Positions 43,484-51,981 of a stretch of 64,000 nt of DNA are shown in pieces (position 1 is the stretch's first letter; each line of letters begins with the position of its first letter). The stretch spans positions 13,336 through 77,335 of the forward strand of contig CBDCWW010000013.1 of assembly GCA_965223585.1 (NCBI GenBank), written 5' to 3'. The notes under the pieces were generated by a model. That model did not search any database. It saw nothing but the letters and a program-made list of their open reading frames with translations, and was not told where the DNA came from. Made by a program: the position numbers and the translations under genes. This stretch comes from CBDCVN01 sp965223585 (GTDB lineage: Bacteria > Deinococcota > Deinococci > Deinococcales > Trueperaceae).

Positions 43484-44311
43484 ATGAATTCTACAAACAA
43501 GCTAATGTGTGTTCTAGCTCATCCTGATGATGAATCTTTGGGGTTTGGTGGAGCGATAGCCAAATATGCTGCTCGAGGCGTTGATGTTTCTCTTGTTATG
43601 GCCACTCGAGGCCAAAAAGGCTGGAAAGGCAAAAAAGAAGATTATCCCGGCCCTGAAGCTTTAGGAAATCTCCGTACTGAGGAATTACTAGCTGCTAGTC
43701 GCATTTTAGGTATAAAGCAAGTGCAATTCTTAGATTATATGGATGGAGAACTAGACCAAGTTGAAGCACAGGAAATTGTCAGAAAGATTGCTGGGCAGAT
43801 TCGTAATATAAAGCCTCAAATTGTCCTGAGTTTTGGGCCAGATGGGAGCTATGGTCATCCAGACCACATTGCTATTTCTCAATTTACTAGTGCAGCAACT
43901 GTGCAGGCAGCAAGCCCACAATACCAAATAAACTCCTTAGCACCTCACTGCATCAGTAAATTGTACTATTTTGCTGAAGATAGAGATCTTGTTAGTAAAT
44001 ATCATGAAGTTTTTGGTGAACTTAGCATGCAAATTGAGGGAATCAAGAGGCGATTTGCAGGTTGGGAAGAATGGGCTATTACTAGCAGAATTGATGTTTC
44101 GGCCTATATTAATACTGTAAAAAAGGCTATTATCTGCCACAAATCTCAATTGCGTAATTACGAAGCACTTTTGGAACTACCCGAAGCTAGGTGGCAAGAT
44201 GTTTTTGCTGAGCAAAGTTTTTATCGTGCTTATAGCTTAGTTAATGGTGGTAGGGAGGTAGAGACAGATCTATTTACAGGTCTTGGAGAAAAATCCTATA
44301 AACCTCATTAA
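43484..44311 (+). CDS. PIG-L/LmbE-family deacetylase
   Basis: A 275-residue zinc-dependent N-deacetylase-like enzyme. The metal motif AHPDDE is at about residues 12-17 and the second ligand region YGHPDH at about 122-127, with intervening LVMATRGQKGW typical of the family. Such enzymes deacetylate N-acetylglucosamine adducts, for example in bacillithiol or mycothiol synthesis, or other sugars. Bacillithiol synthesis (BshB) is attractive, since bacillithiol occurs in Deinococcus, but no BshA or BshC is nearby. The start is supported by AAGGAGATAAGG. It is convergent with the large regulator gene. Confidence 0.87.
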   Translation: MNSTNKLMCVLAHPDDESLGFGGAIAKYAARGVDVSLVMATRGQKGWKGKKEDYPGPEALGNLRTEELLAASRILGIKQVQFLDYMDGELDQVEAQEIVRKIAGQIRNIKPQIVLSFGPDGSYGHPDHIAISQFTSAATVQAASPQYQINSLAPHCISKLYYFAEDRDLVSKYHEVFGELSMQIEGIKRRFAGWEEWAITSRIDVSAYINTVKKAIICHKSQLRNYEALLELPEARWQDVFAEQSFYRAYSLVNGGREVETDLFTGLGEKSYKPH

Positions 44312-44342
44312 CTTTGCTTTATTTAGCCCTATTTTGTAACAC

Positions 44343-47300
44343 TTAAGTTTTCAACTCAACTTTTAACTTTTGTAATGCTGCTTGATAAGCTTCTTGGCTT
44401 ATAGGAGGTAAAGGCACAGCAATTTCTACTCGTAAGTCTTTAGCTTTTACTAACAACTCAGTAGCTAATTCAAGCTCTTCTGTAGCAATTTTTAGATAGG
44501 CTAAAGCTTCGTAACATTGAGTTAAACCTAGCTTATCACCAATCTCTTCACGCAGATTTAAGCTGCTATTGATAAACTCTAAAGCCAGATCATAATCTTT
44601 ATGGACATAAGCTAATTTACTTTGGCTTAAATGTGTGCGAGCTATGCCCCACTTGTAACCATCTATAGCTTGCCAATGATTTATAGCCTTATTAAGGCAA
44701 GCTTTAGCAGCTACGGAATCCCCTTGCTCAAGCCTTATATCAGCTAGTAAAGTTGCTGCTAAAGCAGGGACTTCTTGGTTGCTAGACTTGTAAAATATCT
44801 CTAAACTTTCACAGGCATTGTCAGCAGCTTGTGCTAGATTACCTTGTTCAAAAAAGCTTTCCCCTTGTATAAACTTAGCCCAGCTAGCGACTAATTTGTC
44901 TTCAAAGTACTCGAGTGTCTCAAAAGCCCTTGTAAGTAACTTAACACCTTCTTTATAGTTACCTAAAGTATTTTCTATCCAAGCCAAATTAATAGCAGTA
45001 AGGATTATCCCACGTTTGTCTTCTATTTCTTGTCTAATTTTTAGACTTTCTTTAAAAAATGGTTTAGCTTTGAGTAACTCTCCTTTAAAGAGAGCCCCCC
45101 AAGCTAAGTTATTTAAAGATAGTGCTTCACCTCGTTTGTTTTCTAAAAATTTATGCTTTTCTAAAGCCTCTTCAGAAAGCTCTTGTCCTTTGGTGGTATA
45201 GCCACAATGAAAACTAACCCAGCTCAAATTATTTAGAGTGTTGGCTAAAACTAGCTCATCATCAAAATCTCGAGCAATAGCTAAGCTTTCTTCAAAAACA
45301 GGTCTTGCTCTATCAAAGTTACCTATGGTAAACATTAAAGTACCTAACCCATTAAGAGCTTTAACTCGAGTCATTGTTTTGACTTGGGCTTTAGGATGGT
45401 TTAGTAAACTCTCTAGGTGAAAACTACCTTCACGTATGTGACCACGTACCATCCAAAAACGCCAAATAGCAACAGCTAACTTTAAACCTAACTCAACTTT
45501 ACCCTTATCTTTTGCCCAAAAGATTGCTGCACGTAAATTATCATGCTCCTCAGCTAGTCTAGTAAACCATTCAATTTGCTTGGCTCCAGTAAGCTCTGGT
45601 TCTGCTTGTTCAGCGAGAGCAAGATAATAATTAAGATGAGCCTCTTGTAAAGTTTCAAGCTCCTTTGCTTCTTTTAAACAGTTTAAGGCATATTCACGTA
45701 TAGTCTCGAGCATAAAAAAACGCATTTCACCAGATGCTTGTTCCTCAGAATATATTAAGCTCTTATTAACTAACTCTGTTACACCATCAAAAATATCTAG
45801 TCCTCGGCAAACGCTTTCAGCTGCCTCTAAGTTAAAACCTCCTACAAAAATAGCTAAGCGTCTAAAAAGAACTTGCTCAGTTTCAGTTAAAAGGCTATGA
45901 CTCCAATCAATAGTTGCTTGCAGTGTTCTATGGCGACTAGGAAAATCTTTTGCTCCGCCTTTAAGGATCTCGAGTCGTTTATCTAAACGTTTTAATAGTG
46001 CCTTAGGACTTAACATTTTGATTCGTGCAGAGGCTAGGTAAATAGCAAGGGGTAAGCCATCTAAAGCACAGCATATTTCAGCAATTGCCCTAGCATTTTC
46101 TTCATTCAAATTGAAACTAGGCTTAGTGTTTTTAGCATTTTCAACAAATAAAGCAATAGCAGGATAATTTAATAAATCATTAGTAGCAGGCAATTTCTGC
46201 AGATCAGGCAAGTCTAGAGGTTCAAGGGGGTATTCTTTTTCTAAACTTAGATGTAATGGAACACGACTAGTGACCAACAATTTTAGCTTAGGGCAGCTTT
46301 GCAAAAGTTCACCCAGTATTGAAGTAGCTGCTGTTACCTGCTCAAAATTATCAAGTACTAGTAAGATTTGCTTATCTTTTAAAAAAGACTTAGCACTATC
46401 AATAACGGGATTCTTCGGATTTTCAGCAATCTCTAAGTTTTGGGCTATACTCGAGGTCACTAAGTCAGGATCATTAATAGCTGCTAGAGGAACAAAGTAG
46501 AGCCCATCTTTAAAATATTCCTTTTCTAATAGTTGTTTAGCAGCTTGTAAAACCAAAGAAGTTTTTCCCACCCCTCCTGTACCAACTACTGTCAACAATC
46601 GGCAATCTTTTTGAGTAAGCAAGCCTAGCATTTCTGCTAATTCCCTTTGGCGACCCATAAACAAAGGAGGCAGGGGTGGCAAATTATTGCTAGGGTTTTG
46701 CTGCTCTTTTTCACTAATTGGCTTGACCTTTTGAGAAGTCACAAGAGTAATGCCATATTCTTGCAGTTCTTTTTTGATCTTATGGATTTCTGGACTGTTG
46801 CTTGCTAGGAGCAAATTATAGCAACGTTCCAAATCTTCAACTTCTAAATTGGGTGCTCCAGCAAGATTATAAGCTAGCTCGGTATACTTAGCAGCAATGG
46901 TGTATCCTCTCTCACTTGCTTTTTTCTCTGCAAACTTTAAAATAGCTTGGCGAGTTAAGTGGGCTAAGTGCTCCCGTTTTGCATATACCCATTCTTCAAG
47001 TTCAGTACTCCAATTGCTAAGATAAAAACCTTCTAGAAACGCTCCCTGATAGAGCTTACAAACATTCTCTATATCTCCTTGTGCCATAGCAGTTTCTAAA
47101 GCCTTAACATCGGTATCAATAAGGGTGCTTAATCGCTCAGAACTAGCTTCAATTATTTGAGGTACGTCACGTCGTAATTGAGCTAGAGCTACACTTAAGC
47201 TCTTCATGTGATCAGAGGCCTCTGGCCAGAAAAGTTCAGCTATGTGACGCCTTTCTTGAGGGCCTTCTATAGCCAAATAGCACAATAAAAGTAGTGGCTT

Positions 47301-47357
47301 AGGGCGACTAAAGCTTGTTTCTTGTAGCTCGAGTTTACCTAAAGCACGTAAGAGCAT
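44343..47357 (-). CDS. SARP/BTAD regulator with NB-ARC ATPase and TPR domains
   Basis: A 1004-residue transcriptional regulator. Residues 1-90 are the winged-helix DNA-binding region of SARP type (FSRPKPLLLLCYLAIEG, then HIAELFWPEASDHMKSLSVALAQLRRD). Residues about 95-205 are the bacterial transcriptional activation (BTAD) domain. Residues about 228-500 are an NB-ARC-like ATPase with Walker A VVGTGGVGKTS (about 256-266) and Walker B ILLVLDNFEQV. Residues about 600-990 are tetratricopeptide repeats, including ALNGLGTLMFTIGNFDRA and LNNLAWGALFKGELLKA. Such AfsR-like proteins are ATP-dependent activators that bind 11-bp-spaced direct repeats next to -10 elements. Monocistronic. It contains several CTCGAG hexamers and looks native. 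Confidence 0.88.
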   Translation of the reverse strand: MLLRALGKLELQETSFSRPKPLLLLCYLAIEGPQERRHIAELFWPEASDHMKSLSVALAQLRRDVPQIIEASSERLSTLIDTDVKALETAMAQGDIENVCKLYQGAFLEGFYLSNWSTELEEWVYAKREHLAHLTRQAILKFAEKKASERGYTIAAKYTELAYNLAGAPNLEVEDLERCYNLLLASNSPEIHKIKKELQEYGITLVTSQKVKPISEKEQQNPSNNLPPLPPLFMGRQRELAEMLGLLTQKDCRLLTVVGTGGVGKTSLVLQAAKQLLEKEYFKDGLYFVPLAAINDPDLVTSSIAQNLEIAENPKNPVIDSAKSFLKDKQILLVLDNFEQVTAATSILGELLQSCPKLKLLVTSRVPLHLSLEKEYPLEPLDLPDLQKLPATNDLLNYPAIALFVENAKNTKPSFNLNEENARAIAEICCALDGLPLAIYLASARIKMLSPKALLKRLDKRLEILKGGAKDFPSRHRTLQATIDWSHSLLTETEQVLFRRLAIFVGGFNLEAAESVCRGLDIFDGVTELVNKSLIYSEEQASGEMRFFMLETIREYALNCLKEAKELETLQEAHLNYYLALAEQAEPELTGAKQIEWFTRLAEEHDNLRAAIFWAKDKGKVELGLKLAVAIWRFWMVRGHIREGSFHLESLLNHPKAQVKTMTRVKALNGLGTLMFTIGNFDRARPVFEESLAIARDFDDELVLANTLNNLSWVSFHCGYTTKGQELSEEALEKHKFLENKRGEALSLNNLAWGALFKGELLKAKPFFKESLKIRQEIEDKRGIILTAINLAWIENTLGNYKEGVKLLTRAFETLEYFEDKLVASWAKFIQGESFFEQGNLAQAADNACESLEIFYKSSNQEVPALAATLLADIRLEQGDSVAAKACLNKAINHWQAIDGYKWGIARTHLSQSKLAYVHKDYDLALEFINSSLNLREEIGDKLGLTQCYEALAYLKIATEELELATELLVKAKDLRVEIAVPLPPISQEAYQAALQKLKVELKT

Positions 47358-47459
47358 GAAAATAGTTTACCAAATTCAACCAAGCGGTGAAATCACTTAG
47401 CAAACAAAAGCAAACATGTACTTATACTTACAGGGACTAGCAGGCTTTCTTTGTTAAGG

Positions 47460-47527
47460 GTGCTGTTAGAAGTTGTTAGTTTTATTTTAGGGGCTTGTTA
47501 GTTGTCCTTTTAGCATCCTATTAATTA
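47460..47527. repeat. Intergenic repeat, copy B (left part)
   Basis: Matches 43377 onward (GCTGTTAGAAG, TATTTTAGGGG, TTGTTAG). The homology stops where the IS200-type element begins and resumes at 48178 with GTTCAAGTAAAACGGTAATTAA. This shows where the element inserted. Confidence 0.65.
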
Positions 47528-47607
47528 ATTAGCTTCTGCTAAACCACTACCTATGGTAGTGGTGCAATTAGGGGTTTTACCAGTCGAGTAGTAAAGTTGG
47601 GTAAAAA

Positions 47608-47642
47608 TGTACCTCCCTAGAAGGTGAAATTCTGGAGGTACA
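47608..47642 (+). promoter_or_regulatory. tnpA leader hairpin sequestering the Shine-Dalgarno site
   Basis: TGTACCTCC (47608-47616) pairs perfectly with GGAGGTACA (47634-47642). The right arm contains the GGAGGT Shine-Dalgarno of tnpA, whose ATG is at 47644. This matches the known translational self-repression of IS200 tnpA. The loop region CCCTAGAAGGTG (47615-47626) is also perfectly complementary to 48124-48135 near the 3' end of the element. Copy 2 has the same layout, shifted by 14562. Confidence 0.75.
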
Positions 47643-47643
47643 C

Positions 47644-48081
47644 ATGAATAATAATAAAAGATTTAAGAAGTTGTCACATTCTATATACGAATGTAAGTAT
47701 CACGTGGTGTTTTGTCCAAAGTATAGATATAAGATATTGAAAGGAGAGATAGGAGATTACGTAAGTAATGCTGTTTATCAGTTGCTAGGATACAAGGACG
47801 GAGTAGAAGTAATGGAATTAAATGTACAGGAGGATCATGTTCATCTGGTGATGTCTGTAGCGCCAAAGTATAGCTTGTCAGACATAATGGGATACTTGAA
47901 AGGGAAGTTAGCGTTAAGAATGTTTGAGAGATACGAACAGTTAGGGAAGCGGTATTGGGGAAGGCATTTGTGGAGTAGAGGGTATTGCATAAGTACAGTA
48001 GGATTGGATGAAGAAAAGATAAGGAAGTATGTGAAATGGCAAGAGAAAAAGGAGAAAGAGAAGGAACAGGAAGAGGAATAA
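47644..48081 (+). CDS. tnpA: IS200/IS605-family TnpA transposase, copy 1
   Basis: A 145-residue Y1 HUH single-strand transposase. Seen: YECKYHVVFCPKYRYKIL at the N-terminus, the metal-binding HUH motif in VQEDHVHLVMSVAPKYS (about residues 60-76), SDIMGYLKGKLALRMFE, and the catalytic Tyr in RGYCISTVGLDEEKIRKYV (Tyr about 114). The C-terminal tail is a charged K/E run. Full length; no accompanying tnpB. Identical in sequence to the copy at 62206. Confidence 0.93.
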   Translation: MNNNKRFKKLSHSIYECKYHVVFCPKYRYKILKGEIGDYVSNAVYQLLGYKDGVEVMELNVQEDHVHLVMSVAPKYSLSDIMGYLKGKLALRMFERYEQLGKRYWGRHLWSRGYCISTVGLDEEKIRKYVKWQEKKEKEKEQEEE

Positions 48082-48177
48082 ATGTAGGTTAGGGAAAGGA
48101 GGGTTAAGGTAGATGTAACATGCCACCTTCTAGGGGCAATAAAATAAGCCACCACCTCAGGTGGTGGTATCTTGACT

Positions 48178-48650
48178 ACTGTTCAAGTAAAACGGTAATT
48201 AATTCTTAAGTAGCAAAGGAGATAATTTGATCTTTCATAGCGTTTTTCTATTTGATCTGGTACAAGTATCGGCAAAACCCCTGATTTGAACAATTTTAGA
48301 AAAAATTTGAGTAATTCTCTCCTATACTGAAACCACCCTTATAATTGTTCTATAAGGGGTTTGTTGGTGTTTTCATTGAATTTCCTAAAACGCAAATATT
48401 CTCATTTTTATGCCTATAAGAATGTCCTTGGATTTATCGTGGGGAGCAGCTTTCCGTAAAACCTACCCTTGGTTTATGTTGTGCTGGTAATAACTAAAAA
48501 CATCGTTTAGCATTGACGCTACATTAGAATTTTTTCTAATAAAAATCCCCCTTCTGAAAATATTCCTCTTTTTTAATCGTCTTAATCAATAAATCTACAG
48601 AATTACTTCTTATTGTCCCGATAAGCTAATCTGAGTTATCCTTTTTCCTT
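48178..48650. other. Gene-free stretch between the IS200 and IS630 genes
   Basis: It begins with the right part of the intergenic repeat (to about 48207). It contains an 8-bp hairpin CCCTTATA/TATAAGGG at 48336-48358 and a Shine-Dalgarno-like AAAGGAGATAA near 48217 that leads into no open frame, suggesting a lost gene. The left end of the IS630-type element probably lies here, but I could not identify its inverted repeat. Confidence 0.45.
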
Positions 48651-49651
48651 ATGGCAAGTTATTCCTTGGATTTGCGACAACGCATTGTTCAATCTTACCT
48701 AGATGGCGAAGGTTCTATACGTGAAATAGCACAACGTTTTTTGGTTAGCCCAACCACTGTTCATCAGTACCTTAAGCTTTACCAACAACAGGGTAATTTG
48801 CTCCCTAAAGAGTATGTTGCTGGTCGTAAACCTGCTGTAGCCGCTAAGCAATTGTTACTAGTAAAAACTTTGCTACAAAACAAAGCAGACATGACTTTAA
48901 TTGAATTCTGTACAGCCTTTGAAAAAAAGACTAAAACCAAAGTTAGCACTGCTAGTATGTGGAGGGCAATCAAAAAGATTGGTCTGACCTATAAAAAAAG
49001 ACTTTACGTGCCAAAGAGCAAGATCGAGAAGACATTGTAGTCAAACGCAAAGCATTTTTACGTTTGCAGAAAGCAATTAAAGCAAATAGGCTTGTATTTA
49101 TTGATGAAACAGGTCTGTATCTAAACATGACTAGAATTTATGCTCGCTCAAAGAGAGGGGAAAGGGCATATAGTTCTGTACCAAGCAAGAAGCATAAGTT
49201 TGCAAATTTGATAGGAGCAATTACTCTAGAGGGGGTAATTGCTAATTTCTGTGTGGATGGAGGTATAACAGGAAAAGTGTTTACAGTATTTCTAGAAGAA
49301 GTATTATGTCCAGTATTGAAAGTAGGGCAAATAGTTTTGATGGATAATTCACCAGCACATATTGTAAAAAAGGTACGTGAGTTAATAGAAGGCAGAGGCG
49401 CTAAACTGATCTACTTGCCACCATATAGCCCTGAGTTCAATCCTATAGAGCATTGTTGGTCAAAGGTAAAGTCCCATCTACGTACATTAGAGGCTTGGGA
49501 CAAAAAGAAGTTTAATTCTTCAGTTAAGAAAGCTCTGGAAACAGTTAATGCCAATGATGCTCAAGCTTGGTTCAGGCACTGTGGTTATTCAAATCACCCA
49601 CCTATGGAAGGATGTTACAATAAATATTTATTCAAATATTCACAACTTTAA
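48651..49651 (+). CDS. IS630-family transposase made by -1 frameshift
   Basis: Two overlapping frames form one transposase. The first (48651-49040) is the helix-turn-helix half: SYSLDLRQRIVQSYLDGEGSIREIAQRF and AIKKIGLTYKKR. The second supplies the DDE half: VFIDETGLYLNMTRIYARSKRG, VLMDNSPAHI and KLIYLPPYSPEFNPIEHCWSKVK. An A7 run at 48993-48999 is the natural slip site: moving -1 there joins TYKK to KTLRAKEQDRED and runs unbroken through the DDE half to 49651. IS630/Tc1-like elements commonly use such programmed slippage, so the gene may be functional rather than broken. Terminal inverted repeats and the TA duplication could not be located. Confidence 0.82.
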
Positions 49652-49973
49652 TTTCTTATAAATGCAAAAGTATGTTTTCATTTTAGATAAATCACCAGTA
49701 AGAAACATTTTTACTGTTTGTAAGACTTTAATATGATTTTATGAGAGATCGAAAATCCCGTTTCATAAGAGCATTTACTGTATTTGTATCAGGTCAAAAA
49801 GAAAAATGCTACATTGAAGTGTTACCTTAGTGTTACCAAAACATAGGCATACTTATTTCAAGCGCAAGGAGGCAGGAAAGAATTTAAAAAACTGCCAAAA
49901 TCTAACCCTTGTTGCTTAAATCAAGGAAAAAATTAATTTGCCTAAAAAAGAAAGATCGCAAGGAGATAAGATA
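49652..49973. other. Gene-free stretch holding the promoter of the exported protein
   Basis: AT-rich; it probably includes the right end of the IS630-type element. From 49810 it holds repeats spaced 11 bp, listed separately. No coding frame is convincing. Confidence 0.45.
49810..49854 (+). promoter_or_regulatory. Candidate SARP-type promoter with GTTACC repeats
   Basis: GTTACC at 49821 and GTTACC at 49832 are exactly 11 bp apart, with a weaker TACATT one period upstream at 49810. A -10-like CATACT lies at 49849-49854. The spacing matches SARP sites, but the repeat sequence differs from the ACGAT class, so another regulator may bind. Confidence 0.4.
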
Positions 49974-50543
49974 ATGAAAAAGTTATTAGGTTTAAGTATT
50001 TTGGTTTTGTCAGTAGTTTTTGCAGTGACAGGTATTGCTCAGAACTCCAATTCTGATGGAGACACACAAACTCTCCGTTTTGATGTAGCTGAGGATATGT
50101 CTAGATTTGCCTTTGATGAGGCCCCCGTATTTGAAGATGGTATGCCTGCCCACGGTAATACTTTTGTTACTCAAGGTTATATCTATGAGTACGGCACACT
50201 TAATGGCAGCAATGGTGTGCTTGCTGATGGCAGCTCTGAATTCCCTGATAAAGTTCTTGGCGAGTGGACTTGTAGAGGAGTCTTTGTAGGTGATGCCGCA
50301 CATACTGAAACAGGAGCTTGGGTTATTACAACACAACTTTACAACTTTGGTGAGGAACTTGGTCAAAACACCCTTGTTACTGAAGGCTATGAAATTGCTG
50401 ATGTAGACGTTGCCATAAAGCGAGCTATTACTGGTGGTACTGGTGAGTACGCTCGAGCCAAAGGCGAAGCTGACCAAACTTTCCTTGGTTTCAACGCTAG
50501 TGAGGGCGTAAACCTACGCTTTGAAGTAATGGTCTCAGAATAA
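49974..50543 (+). CDS. Exported protein, possibly allene-oxide-cyclase/dirigent-like barrel
   Basis: A protein of 189 residues. I chose ATG 49974, because AAGGAG at 49960-49965 precedes it; an in-frame TTG at 49938 lies upstream of that site. A signal peptide covers residues 1-22 (LLGLSILVLSVVFAVTGIAQ). The mature part has ITGGTGEYARAKGEADQTFLGF, which resembles the GGTGxYxxAxGxxxxxxxG strand of allene-oxide-cyclase-like and dirigent-like barrels, preceded by GEWTCRGVFVGDAAHTETGAWVITTQLYNFG. The precise role is unknown. A hairpin terminator follows. Confidence 0.72.
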   Translation: MKKLLGLSILVLSVVFAVTGIAQNSNSDGDTQTLRFDVAEDMSRFAFDEAPVFEDGMPAHGNTFVTQGYIYEYGTLNGSNGVLADGSSEFPDKVLGEWTCRGVFVGDAAHTETGAWVITTQLYNFGEELGQNTLVTEGYEIADVDVAIKRAITGGTGEYARAKGEADQTFLGFNASEGVNLRFEVMVSE

Positions 50544-50568
50544 GGTTCACTCACAGCTAAAGTAATTA

Positions 50569-50596
50569 GTGGGCAGAGGTTTCTAGCCTCGCCCAC
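50569..50596 (+). terminator. Hairpin terminator after the exported-barrel gene
   Basis: GTGGGCAGAGG (50569-50579) pairs with CCTCGCCCAC (50587-50596), with one bulge. The following sequence is only weakly T-rich, so termination strength is uncertain. Confidence 0.55.
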
Positions 50597-50626
50597 ACAA
50601 ATTTAATATGACTAGAAAGGTTAATA

Positions 50627-50794
50627 ATGATTAGCAAAATAGAAAGAGTAAATTTGCAGAGGCATTACAATTTGATAGAAAAAGTATGTGGTTGCATTGG
50701 TTTATTAGTTTTTGGATTGAATGCTTGGCCTGTTCCTGAAAAATACACTGATTTCCCAGAGTACTTACATAATCTAAACAATCCGAGGAGATAG
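50627..50794 (+). CDS. Small protein of unknown function upstream of mmuM
   Basis: A 55-residue open frame with a Shine-Dalgarno sequence (AGAAAGG, 7 bases upstream). It starts MISKIERVNLQRHYNLIEK. A short hydrophobic CGCIGLLVFGLNAWPVP segment with two Cys follows, then a polar tail ending NNPRR. Its last codons (CCGAGGAGATAG) are also the Shine-Dalgarno sequence of mmuM, whose ATG is four bases after the stop. It may be a leader peptide that couples translation of mmuM, or a small membrane-associated protein. No family is recognised. Confidence 0.55.
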   Translation: MISKIERVNLQRHYNLIEKVCGCIGLLVFGLNAWPVPEKYTDFPEYLHNLNNPRR

Positions 50795-50798
50795 AATA

Positions 50799-51746
50799 AT
50801 GACAAAATATAGAAATAATCTACCGCAAATATCAGATGACTTGTTCCTTACAGATGGTGGCATTGAAACCACCCTAATTTTTCATGATGGTTTTGAGTTA
50901 CCTCACTTCGCTGCTTTTAATTTACTGAAGCATGACAAAGGCTACGAGGCTTTAAGTAGGTACTTCAGTACTTATAGCTCTATTGCCAAAAACTATGGTG
51001 TAGGCTTTATCCTTGAAAGTGTTACTTGGCGCACTAGTTCCGACTGGGGTACAAAACTTGGCTACTCTGCTGAAGAGCTGGCAGAAAGCAACCATATGGC
51101 CATTGAGTTACTTAATGACATAAGAACAGAATATGAAGATAAGGCTACTAGAATGGTCATTAGTGGTTGTATTGGACCAAGAGGAGATGGTTACAATCCT
51201 GCTGACTTCATGACTGAACAAGAGGCTAAAAGCTATCACAGAACACAAATTGAAACATTCAGTAAGTCCAATGCTGACATGGTTAGTGCTCTTACTATGA
51301 CTTACACTGAAGAAGCTATAGGAATTGTACAAGCAGCTAAGTCAGTAGATATGCCAGTGGTTATATCCTTTACTGTTGAAACAGACGGTAAATTGCCAAG
51401 TGGACAGTCACTTAAGGAAGCAATAGAAAAAGTTGATGAAGCTACCAATAACGGTCCAGCATATTACATGATTAATTGTGCCCATCCTACCCATTTTAAA
51501 GATGCCCTAGCTGCGAGTGAGCCATGGCTGCAACGAATTCGGGGTGTTAGAGCCAATGCTTCAACCAAAAGCCATGCTGAGCTTGATGAAGCTGAGGAGC
51601 TTGATGATGGGAACCCAGTAGAGTTGGGAAGTCAATATAGGGAACTCAAGGATATGTTGAGTAATTTGAATGTTATAGGTGGCTGCTGTGGGACAGATCA
51701 TAGGCACATTGAGGAAATCTGCAAAGCAAGTGTGGCAGCTGTTTAG
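50799..51746 (+). CDS. mmuM: Homocysteine S-methyltransferase
   Basis: A 315-residue single-domain zinc enzyme that transfers a methyl group, for example from S-methylmethionine or S-adenosylmethionine, to homocysteine to give methionine. Seen: LFLTDGGIETTLIFHDGFELPHFAAF at the N-terminus, YSSIAKNYGVGFILESVTWRTS, the first zinc Cys in YYMINCAHPTHF (about residue 227), and the paired Cys in IGGCCGTDHRHIEEIC (about 293-308). The length fits stand-alone MmuM rather than the multi-domain MetH. It follows the small open frame at 50627 and is probably coupled to it. Confidence 0.9.
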   Translation: MTKYRNNLPQISDDLFLTDGGIETTLIFHDGFELPHFAAFNLLKHDKGYEALSRYFSTYSSIAKNYGVGFILESVTWRTSSDWGTKLGYSAEELAESNHMAIELLNDIRTEYEDKATRMVISGCIGPRGDGYNPADFMTEQEAKSYHRTQIETFSKSNADMVSALTMTYTEEAIGIVQAAKSVDMPVVISFTVETDGKLPSGQSLKEAIEKVDEATNNGPAYYMINCAHPTHFKDALAASEPWLQRIRGVRANASTKSHAELDEAEELDDGNPVELGSQYRELKDMLSNLNVIGGCCGTDHRHIEEICKASVAAV

Positions 51747-51889
51747 TAATGATTATAAATATACTGACACTGCCCTCTTTCAATTGCGAAAGAATGCAAT
51801 TTTGGTTAAAGACTTTAGAAGTGAGGCCATAATTAGAGTATCTAAAAGGCTGTTTGAGAAGTGCTCTACTTAAGCCAAGCAAAAAATTG

Positions 51890-51929
51890 ACGTTTTTTTG
51901 ACGATAAATTGCCGATCACTTTTTATGCT
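51890..51929 (+). promoter_or_regulatory. Candidate SARP-type promoter before the Cys-rich peptide gene
   Basis: Pentamers ACGTT (51890), ACGAT (51901) and CCGAT (51912) are spaced exactly 11 bp apart, followed by a -10-like TATGCT at 51924. The class matches the three promoters before the FG-GAP genes. A small hairpin AGTTTC/GGAACT (51936-51952) follows before the Shine-Dalgarno sequence, as in their leaders. Confidence 0.6.
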
Positions 51930-51981
51930 GATAAAAGTTTCGAATTGGAACTACAAAACTCTAAGGAGAGAAAGAAAAACC

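Larger units (their letters stand above)
47528..48177 (+). mobile_element. IS200-type insertion sequence, copy 1
   Basis: A 650-base element with only tnpA. It is identical by eye to 62090-62739, and identity ends sharply at both sides. It has a left-end hairpin CCACTACC-TAT-GGTAGTGG (47544-47562) and a right-end hairpin CCACCACC-TCA-GGTGGTGG (48149-48167). As expected for single-strand (HUH) elements, it has no terminal inverted repeats or target duplication. It contains no CTCGAG. Confidence 0.85.

Noticed and set aside
47841..48155. Minus-strand frame of 104 codons within IS200 (also at 62403)
   Set aside because: Antisense to tnpA and lacking a plausible start. Its repetition simply reflects the identical IS copies.
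48420..48480. CCTTGGATTTATCGTGG resembles the HPWIYR-coding part of rlmI
   Set aside because: The similarity covers under 20 bases and does not extend, so a pseudogene claim is not supported.
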